Positions 58,426-64,000 of a DNA stretch of 64,000 bases are shown here, piece after piece. The first letter of the stretch is position 1; every line of letters begins with the position of its first letter. The DNA comes from Achromobacter xylosoxidans (lineage in GTDB: Bacteria > Pseudomonadota > Gammaproteobacteria > Burkholderiales > Burkholderiaceae_B): the NCBI RefSeq assembly GCF_001457475.1, contig NZ_LN831029.1, positions 2,914,001 through 2,978,000 of the forward strand, written 5' to 3'. Under the pieces are notes generated by a model. That model saw only the letters and a list, made by a program, of their open reading frames with translations, did not search any database and had not been told where the DNA came from. Made by a program: the position numbers and the translations under genes.

Positions 58426-59561
58426 CAGCAGCACTCCCCCCGGGTCTTGTAGGTCAACACCGGGCGCAGCCTGGCCAGCACCGTCAGCAGGCCCGCTTGC
58501 TGCAGGCTGGCGATGATGCTGTCCACGGGCTTGTAGGCTTCCGGCGCTTCCTCGTAGATCAGCTGCCTGTCCTGGCATATCACGTGGCTGCCCAGCCGGG
58601 TCTTGCTCAGTTGCGCGGGGCTGTAGCGTTTGAACAGCCGGTCCTTGCACTCGCTGCGCATCCATTTTCGGCCCGCGCCGTGCGCCAGCGAGAACAGGCT
58701 GGCCTCGCTGGCGATCGGCGCCACCAGATAGCTGAAATCGCCGCGCGAACCGGGGATGATGACCGGTCCGCCGTCGGACGGGGTCGCGCCCTTGCGGTGC
58801 AGCCAGCCCGCTTCTCCGGCGATGGTGGCCGGGGTCACCAGGTTGTGGTCGACATCCAGTACCTGTTCGCCGTCCACGCCCCAGCGCGCCAGCATGCGGC
58901 GCGCAATCAGGTGGCGATTGGCTTGCGCGAACCGCAACGCGTCGTCGTGTTGCGCCAGGTAATCCCGGCATGCGGCGCTGTCCTGCTCGAGGCCGTCATG
59001 GCCATGGCGACGGACATGTTCCTCCAGGATCGAGCGGCCCAGGCCGCGCGAACCGCTGTGCACCAGCAGCAGCAGCTTTTTCTCGTCGATGCGCAAGGCC
59101 GCCAATGCCTGCGCATCGTGGATTTCATCGATGCACTGCAACTCGGCGAAGTGGTTGCCGCCGCCGATGGTGCCCAGCGCCTGCCGATGGCCCACGCCGG
59201 CGGGCGCCAGTTCCGACACCAGTGCCTGCCACGTGTCGTCCAGCGGTTCGTCGATGTTGCGCAGCCGCTTGTCGAGCTTGTCCGGCGCGACTTTGCGGCT
59301 TTCCAGGTTGGTCGACCAGAGCGCCATGCCGCAGCCGATGTCGCCGCCGATCAAGGCCGGATACAGGCGGCCGAGCGAGAAGAACGCGGCGCCCACTGGA
59401 TAGCCGCGTCCGGGATGCAGGTCCGGCATGCCCGCGACGCGGCGCATGCCGGCGAGCCTGGCGGTGGTGTGTAGTTGTTGGATCGCGTTGCCTTCGATCC
59501 AGGTGTCGTCCGAGGCGATCAATGTGACGCGCTCGGACAATGCTTGAATGCAATTGCCCAT
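58425..59561 (-). CDS. rtcB: RtcB-type RNA ligase (RtcB2 group)
   Basis: 378 residues. The metal and guanylylation residues of RtcB are present: Cys77 in [15 protein letters not shown] at 133-138, [10 protein letters not shown] and the GMP-accepting His294 in LAHGAGRK. It joins 2',3'-cyclic-phosphate and 5'-OH RNA ends with GTP. It is shorter than E. coli RtcB (about 408 residues) and coupled to prfH, both typical of RtcB2. No RtcR regulator gene is nearby. A 12-codon ORF and hairpins lie upstream. Confidence 0.92.
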   Translation of the reverse strand: MGNCIQALSERVTLIASDDTWIEGNAIQQLHTTARLAGMRRVAGMPDLHPGRGYPVGAAFFSLGRLYPALIGGDIGCGMALWSTNLESRKVAPDKLDKRLRNIDEPLDDTWQALVSELAPAGVGHRQALGTIGGGNHFAELQCIDEIHDAQALAALRIDEKKLLLLVHSGSRGLGRSILEEHVRRHGHDGLEQDSAACRDYLAQHDDALRFAQANRHLIARRMLARWGVDGEQVLDVDHNLVTPATIAGEAGWLHRKGATPSDGGPVIIPGSRGDFSYLVAPIASEASLFSLAHGAGRKWMRSECKDRLFKRYSPAQLSKTRLGSHVICQDRQLIYEEAPEAYKPVDSIIASLQQAGLLTVLARLRPVLTYKTRGECC

Positions 59562-59593
59562 GGAAATTCCAGATTAGGTCATGAGAAGGGCTG

Positions 59594-59674
59594 CTCTCAT
59601 TGCGATACGAATGAGAGACCCTGTCAGGCAGGTCCGGGCCAGGGCAATGCGAACGGTCTGCCGCTATGAGCGGC
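59594..59674 (-). promoter_or_regulatory. Two hairpins in the rtcB leader
   Basis: An 8-bp perfect stem (CTCTCATT / AATGAGAG, 8-base loop) lies at 59594-59617 and a 6-bp stem (GCCGCT / AGCGGC, 3-base loop) at 59660-59674. Both lie between the short leader ORF and rtcB, in the position of an attenuator; neither has a T-run. Confidence 0.5.
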
Positions 59675-59691
59675 AAGGAAATTCGAACGTG

Positions 59692-59730
59692 CTAGACGCG
59701 GCCTGCAACGGCGGAAGTCTGTTGTTGCAT
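59692..59730 (-). CDS. Possible 12-residue leader peptide before rtcB
   Basis: MQQQTSAVAGRV, preceded by a textbook AGGAGG Shine-Dalgarno (59739-59744) 8 bases before the ATG and ending in TAG 130 bases before rtcB. A ribosome site this strong is stronger than that of rtcB itself, suggesting that the short frame is translated. The ATG region can pair with a GTTGCA further along the frame. The remaining part of 59562-59977 shows no other gene. Confidence 0.45.
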   Translation of the reverse strand: MQQQTSAVAGRV

Positions 59731-59977
59731 GGTGCTTTCCTCCTGTGCAGTCGGTGGGTATGGGCGGGGCCGCGCATCGGGCGCGGCGCCTCGGGGCTGG
59801 CGAAGCCGGGACGCAATCAAGGCGCCGCTTGCCGGGAAGTCGGCACTGTATCACCGATCGCGGCGGATGGATCGGGGCGCGCGCGAAGAACCGCGATTTC
59901 GTTCTTCATGGCGTCTGAATTGCGCCACACAGTATGATGCGCATCCCTAACGTGATAACAATCGGGATGGAGACATC

Positions 59978-60955
59978 ATGCAACGTTTTACCCTGAACGC
60001 GCTGCGCGGCCTGGCCGCGCTGGCGCTGGTCCACGGCGCCGCCGTGGCGCAGGCCGCCGGCTATCCGGCCAAGCCCATCGTGTTCATCGTGCCGTACACC
60101 GCCGGCGGCACCACCGACCTGGTGGCGCGCACCGCCGGCGCCAAGGTGGCCGAGAAACTGGGCCAGCCCGTCATCGTCGAGAACCGTCCCGGCGCGGGCG
60201 GCAACATCGGCATGGATGCGGTGGCCAAGGCCGCGCCGGACGGCTACACCATCGGCTTCGGCGCCATCTCCACCAATGCGCTCAATCCCTTCGTCTATCC
60301 GTCGATGCCGTTCGACCCGACCAAGGACTTCACCGGCATCAGCATGCTGGGCGCGTCCTCGGTGGTGCTGGAAACCGGCCCGTCGCTCAAGGCCGACAGC
60401 GTCAAGGACCTGGTGGCCTACGCCAGGCAGCATCCTGGCACCGCCTTCGGCACGCCTGGCACCGGCACCTCGATGCACCTGGCCGGCGTCATGTTCGACC
60501 AGCTCACCGGCGCCGGCATGCAGCACATACCCTACAAGGGCAGCGCGCAGGCGCTGAACGACCTGCTGGGCGGCCATCTGCCGATCATGTTCGACAATCT
60601 GCCGGCTTCGCTGCCGCACATCAAGTCGGGCAAGGTCCGCGCGCTGGCCGTCACCGGCAGCAAGCGCGCGCCGGCGCTGCCGGACGTGCCGACGCTGGCC
60701 GAACTGGGCTACGGCGGGGCGGTGGTGGACCCGTGGTTCGCGGTCTATGGCCCGGCCAGGATGCCGGCGGAAATCACCAACGCGTTGAGCGAAGCCTTCC
60801 AGGCCGCGCTGGCGATGCCGGACGTCAAGGACAAGCTGGAGCAAGCCGGCTTCATGCCCTATGGCTCGACGCCGGCGGAAGTGGAGCGCCTGACGCGCAG
60901 CCAATACGAGTCGTTCAAGGCGCTGTCGCAGAAGGTGAAACTGTCGGCTGACTGA
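59978..60955 (+). CDS. Bug/TctC-family periplasmic solute receptor
   Basis: 325 residues. Signal peptide to AQA|A, then YPAKPIVFIVPYTAGGTTDL, the first ligand loop of Bug proteins, followed by GQPVIVENRPGAGGNIGMDA and DGYTIGFGAISTNALNP. Bug receptors are very numerous in Bordetella and relatives and bind carboxylates, amides or nicotinate. No permease gene lies next to it, as is common for this family. GGGATGGAGA precedes the ATG. Confidence 0.93.
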   Translation: MQRFTLNALRGLAALALVHGAAVAQAAGYPAKPIVFIVPYTAGGTTDLVARTAGAKVAEKLGQPVIVENRPGAGGNIGMDAVAKAAPDGYTIGFGAISTNALNPFVYPSMPFDPTKDFTGISMLGASSVVLETGPSLKADSVKDLVAYARQHPGTAFGTPGTGTSMHLAGVMFDQLTGAGMQHIPYKGSAQALNDLLGGHLPIMFDNLPASLPHIKSGKVRALAVTGSKRAPALPDVPTLAELGYGGAVVDPWFAVYGPARMPAEITNALSEAFQAALAMPDVKDKLEQAGFMPYGSTPAEVERLTRSQYESFKALSQKVKLSAD

Positions 60956-61071
60956 TCGGCACGTCGTCGGCGCGTGCCGCGCGGTTGGCCGAACCGGTCG
61001 CAAGCGCTGACTGCGGGCGCGATCACCGCGTGTCGCGCCCTTGCCGCGGGCGCGGCGAACCGGCTGGAAGA

Positions 61072-61857
61072 TCAGCGGCCGCGGGCGAACACCTGCTCGC
61101 GCTGTTCCACCAGCGCTTCACGGCGGATGAAGTCGCGCACGAAGTCGTCGGCCGGGTGGTGGTGCAGGTTGTAGGGCGTGTCCCATTGCGCGATGCGCCC
61201 GGCCGCCATGACGCCGATGCGGTCGGCGATGGCGAAGGCCTCGGCCTGGTTGTGCGTCACCAGGATGGCGGTGTGGCCCGTGGTCTTCAGGATCTCCCGC
61301 ACCTCGAAGGCGAGGCGTTCGCGGGTGTCGACGTCCAGATTCGAGAACGGCTCGTCCAGCAGCAGCAGGTCGGGCGAGGGCGCCAGGGCCCGCGCCAGCG
61401 CCACGCGCTGCTGCTGGCCGCCGGAGATCTCGTGCGGATAACTGTTGGCGGCGTGCGCCAGGCCCACCAGGGCCAGCATCTCTTCGACGCGGCGAGCTCG
61501 CTCGGCGCGTTCCAGGCGGCGCAGGCCGAAGGCAACGTTTTGCGCCACCGACAAGTGCGGGAACAGCGCGTAGTCCTGGAACATCATGCCGACGCGACGT
61601 TTTTCGGGGGCGACCTGTTCGGCAGGCGAGGAAATGACCGCGCCATCGAGCAGGATGCGGCCGGCGCGCACCGGTTCGAAGCCGGCGATGGCGCGCAGCA
61701 CGGTGGTCTTGCCGCAGCCGGATTCGCCCAGCAGGCAGCCGATGTGGCCGGCGGGCAGGCCCAGCGTCAGGTCCTGCACCACGGGCCGCAGGCCCTTGGG
61801 GGTGTCGTAGGCCAGCGAGATGTGATCGAGTTCAAGCAGTTCGGGCACGATGTTCAA
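61072..61857 (-). CDS. fbpC: Ferric-iron ABC transporter ATP-binding protein
   Basis: 261 residues. Walker A LLGESGCGKTTVLRAIAGFE, signature ISGGQQQRVALARAL, Walker B LLLLDEPFSNLD and switch VTHNQAEAFA are intact; the C-terminal extension is short. The start is taken as TTG at 61857, overlapping the permease stop (TTGA); a GTG three codons later is the alternative. Last gene of fbpABC (plus-strand order CBA). Confidence 0.9.
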   Translation of the reverse strand: MNIVPELLELDHISLAYDTPKGLRPVVQDLTLGLPAGHIGCLLGESGCGKTTVLRAIAGFEPVRAGRILLDGAVISSPAEQVAPEKRRVGMMFQDYALFPHLSVAQNVAFGLRRLERAERARRVEEMLALVGLAHAANSYPHEISGGQQQRVALARALAPSPDLLLLDEPFSNLDVDTRERLAFEVREILKTTGHTAILVTHNQAEAFAIADRIGVMAAGRIAQWDTPYNLHHHPADDFVRDFIRREALVEQREQVFARGR

Positions 61858-63524
61858 TGTCCCATTTTCAGATTGGTGCGGGCCAGCAGGATGACGGGCA
61901 GCAGGCCGGCCAGCACGATCGCCAGCGCGGCGACCGCGCCTTCCTCGTAGGTGCCGCGGGCCGCTTCGGCATAGAGCCAGGTGGCGAGCGTGTCGAAATT
62001 CATGGGCCGCAGCAGCAGCGTGGCCGGCAATTCCTTCATGGCGTCCACGAACACCAGCAGCGCGCTGGCCGCCAGCGCCGGGCGCAGCAGCGGCAGGTGG
62101 ACGCGGCGCAAGGTGCCCGCCGAGCTTTCGCCCAGCAGCCGCGAGGCCTGTTCCAGCGACGGCGGAATGCGCGCCAGGCCGGCTTCGAGCGCGCCGGTGG
62201 AGATGGCCAGGAAGCGGATGGCATAGGCGCACACCAGCGCCGCCATCGAACCCATCAGGAACAGGCCGCTGCCGCCGAAGACCTTGGCCACCGCGGTGTC
62301 GATCCAGACGAAGGGCGTGAGCAGGCCGATGGCCAGCACGGTGCCCGGCACGGCGTAGCCCAGGCTGGCGACGCGGGCGCAGGCGCGGCCCGGATTGAAG
62401 CCGGCGCTTTCGCGCAGCGTGCGGCCGGCCCAGGCCACGACCAGACCGCAGACCAGCGTGACGAGGGTGGCGCTGAACGCCACGATCAGCGTGTTGCCCA
62501 GTCCGTTGAGCAACTGGCTGGAAACGCCGCCCACCAGGTGCAGCCGCTTGTAGGTCTCGACGACCAGATACAGCGCCGGCGCGGCGAAGCCGACCACCAC
62601 GGGAATCCAGCCCAGCACCGCCGCCAGCACGGCGGCCGCGCCGCGCAGCCGCCGCGGCTGCATCGGCCGCATGCGTTGCGTGTTGGCGTAGCGCTGGCGC
62701 TTGCGGCCATGGCGTTCGAGCAGGATCAGGCCGATGACGATGGCCAGCATGGTCAGCGCGATCTGCGCCGCGCCGGCCAGATCGGAACGCGTGACCCAGG
62801 TGGTATAGACCGATACGGTCAGCGTCTGCACGCCCAGGAATTCCGAGGCGCCGATGTCGTTCAGGGTTTCCAGCAGCGCCAGGCTGACGCCCACGACGAT
62901 GGCCGGCCGGGCCAGCGGCAGCGCCACCCGGAAGAACACGGCATAGCGGCCGGCGCCCAGCGTGCGGGCCGCTTCCAGCAGGCTGGCCGCCTGCGTCATG
63001 AACATGACGCGGGTGCTCAGGTAGACATAGGGATACAGCACGAAGCCCAGCACGAAGATGGCGCCGTAGATCGAGCGCAGGTCCGGCAGCCGGAACTGGC
63101 GCGGGCTGTCGTAGCCCAGCAGCGCGCGGATGCCGCTCTGGATCGGGCCGATCGGATGCAGCAGGTCGAGATAGGCGAAGGCGATGATGTAGGTCGGCAC
63201 CGCCAGCGGCAACAGCAGCGCCCAGGTCAAGGCGCGCCGCGAGGGGAATTCGTAGGCCGTCACCAGCCAGGCCGAGCCGGTGCCCAGCAATGTCACCAGC
63301 ACGCCGACGCCGGCCAGCAGCACGGCGGTGTTGGCCAGCGCCTGCGGTAGCACGTAGGTGGCTAGGTGCCGCCAGTGCGACAGATCGCCGCCCAGCGCCC
63401 ACCAGACCAGGGTGAGCACCGGCGCCAGCACCGCCAGGCCGATCAGGGCGGCGCCGGCCAGCCAGCCGGTGCCGCGTTCAGCCCAGCGCAAACGCAGTGG
63501 CCGGGGCAGGGAATCTGTATGCAT
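61854..63524 (-). CDS. fbpB: Ferric-iron ABC transporter permease, fused double domain
   Basis: 556 residues with about twelve membrane helices in two halves. Each half has an EAA-type loop (LLEAARTLGAGRYAVFFRVA and LEQASRLLGESSAGTLRRVH), typical of FbpB/SfuB iron permeases. It moves Fe3+ from FbpA across the inner membrane with FbpC. Starts at 63524, 153 bases after fbpA. Confidence 0.92.
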   Translation of the reverse strand: MHTDSLPRPLRLRWAERGTGWLAGAALIGLAVLAPVLTLVWWALGGDLSHWRHLATYVLPQALANTAVLLAGVGVLVTLLGTGSAWLVTAYEFPSRRALTWALLLPLAVPTYIIAFAYLDLLHPIGPIQSGIRALLGYDSPRQFRLPDLRSIYGAIFVLGFVLYPYVYLSTRVMFMTQAASLLEAARTLGAGRYAVFFRVALPLARPAIVVGVSLALLETLNDIGASEFLGVQTLTVSVYTTWVTRSDLAGAAQIALTMLAIVIGLILLERHGRKRQRYANTQRMRPMQPRRLRGAAAVLAAVLGWIPVVVGFAAPALYLVVETYKRLHLVGGVSSQLLNGLGNTLIVAFSATLVTLVCGLVVAWAGRTLRESAGFNPGRACARVASLGYAVPGTVLAIGLLTPFVWIDTAVAKVFGGSGLFLMGSMAALVCAYAIRFLAISTGALEAGLARIPPSLEQASRLLGESSAGTLRRVHLPLLRPALAASALLVFVDAMKELPATLLLRPMNFDTLATWLYAEAARGTYEEGAVAALAIVLAGLLPVILLARTNLKMGH

Positions 63525-63582
63525 GCTTCAGAAGGTTTACTGCGGGGAAGACGCCGCGCGGGCGGCGCCTATAGTAGCGTCA

Positions 63583-63633
63583 AGGCCTGCCGTCGCCCGT
63601 CCGGGTGTTTTCCGGGCGAGCAAGGGCAGGCCT
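63583..63633 (-). promoter_or_regulatory. Hairpin between fbpA and fbpB
   Basis: AGGCCTGCC / GGCAGGCCT with an inner CGCCCG / CGGGCG, no T-run in the leftward direction. Probably stabilises the abundant fbpA message. Confidence 0.55.
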
Positions 63634-63676
63634 GAGTGCCGCGAGACGGCGCCCGTGGGCGCCGCCTGGCTGCGGT

Positions 63677-64000
63677 TTAGTTGTCGAAACCGACCTTGTC
63701 CACCAGCTCGCTGGCTTGCTTGCGGTACTTGGCGATCTCGGTCAGGGGCAGGGGATCGACCTTCAGTTCGCCGAAGCTGGCGATGACCGGGTCGAGCTTG
63801 ACGCCCTTGCGCACCGGGTACTCGTAGTTGGCCTGCGCGTACAGCGCCTGCGCCGGCTCGGACACCAGGAAGTCGAGCAGCTTGATGGCGTTGGCCTTGT
63901 TGGGCGCATGGGCCGCCACGGCGGCGCCGCTGACGTTCACGTGGGTGCCACCGCTCTTCTCGTTGGCGAAGGTCGGGCGGACCACCTTGATGGCGTCGCC
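63677..64000 (-). CDS. fbpA: Ferric-iron-binding periplasmic protein, C-terminal part
   Basis: The last 107 residues of the iron-binding receptor; the start lies outside the window. FANEKSGGTHVNVSGAAVAA, LLDFLVSEPAQALYAQANYE and YPVRKGV match the C-terminal lobe of FbpA-type proteins, where a Tyr pair in the ANYEYP region usually contacts Fe3+. First gene of the iron transporter operon. Confidence 0.9.
   Translation of the reverse strand, partial: GDAIKVVRPTFANEKSGGTHVNVSGAAVAAHAPNKANAIKLLDFLVSEPAQALYAQANYEYPVRKGVKLDPVIASFGELKVDPLPLTEIAKYRKQASELVDKVGFDN

Overview
The window looks like chromosomal DNA of a high-GC betaproteobacterium of the Alcaligenaceae (Bordetella/Achromobacter type). Supporting signs are the overall GC bias, a Bug/TctC-type solute receptor, a gmk-rpoZ-spoT cluster, the yicC/rph and rdgB/hemW housekeeping pairs, and a large FhaB/FhaC-like two-partner secretion locus. 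The genus is inferred from gene content only; no search was run.

Layout. 1-2.1 kb: dctPQM-type TRAP transporter (minus strand, dctM cut by the window edge). 2.4-7.5 kb: NudC NAD(H) pyrophosphatase, a MarR-like regulator and a fused 5-oxoprolinase/hydantoinase. 7.6-11.0 kb: a lower-GC island flanked by two copies of the 3' end of a C45 acyltransferase gene. It carries an outer-membrane beta barrel, a Sec-exported precursor with a double-glycine-type leader and a very aromatic cationic C-terminal peptide, a one-helix membrane protein, a Yip1-like membrane protein and a periplasmic C39 peptidase. 11-16.3 kb: the intact C45 acyltransferase, glutamine-type ABC transporter glnHPQ, an isochorismatase-like hydrolase and a divergent GlxA-type AraC regulator. 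16.4-19.6 kb: spoT-rpoZ-gmk. 19.8-22.5 kb: two diheme cytochromes c resembling TsdB/TsdA, and a divergent short-chain dehydrogenase. 22.9-33.5 kb: two-partner secretion/CDI-like locus with a TpsB transporter, a 2767-residue FHA/CdiA-like exoprotein, an overlapping small lipoprotein and a decayed copy of the exoprotein's pre-C-terminal region. 33.6-36.9 kb: NlpC/P60 hydrolase, ZnuD-like TonB receptor and a DUF2946-like protein. 37.1-40.3 kb: AMP nucleosidase and an APC amino-acid permease. 40.4-50.5 kb: yicC and rph, then a block (MmgE/PrpD, acyl-CoA dehydrogenase, chemoreceptor, EAL-CBS-GGDEF protein) separating them from rdgB and hemW. 50.6-54.8 kb: glnA-glnL-glnG with an NtrC box and sigma-54 promoter before glnA. 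54.9-57.7 kb: LysR regulator and two pirins. 57.8-59.7 kb: RtcB-PrfH ribosome-rescue/RNA-repair pair preceded by a 12-codon ORF with an excellent Shine-Dalgarno sequence. 60-64 kb: Bug receptor and a ferric-iron ABC transporter fbpCBA (fbpA cut by the window edge).

The strongest candidate for an undescribed system is the 7.75-10.98 kb island. It suggests a peptide-export route in which the precursor crosses the inner membrane by Sec, is trimmed in the periplasm by a C39 protease at an LSxxExxxTxGA site, and leaves through a dedicated beta barrel. Next are the leader ORF and hairpins in front of rtcB-prfH, and the toxin-like end of the FHA/CdiA protein with its lipoprotein partner and orphan remnant. 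No rRNA, tRNA, CRISPR array, transposase or integrase gene was recognised.
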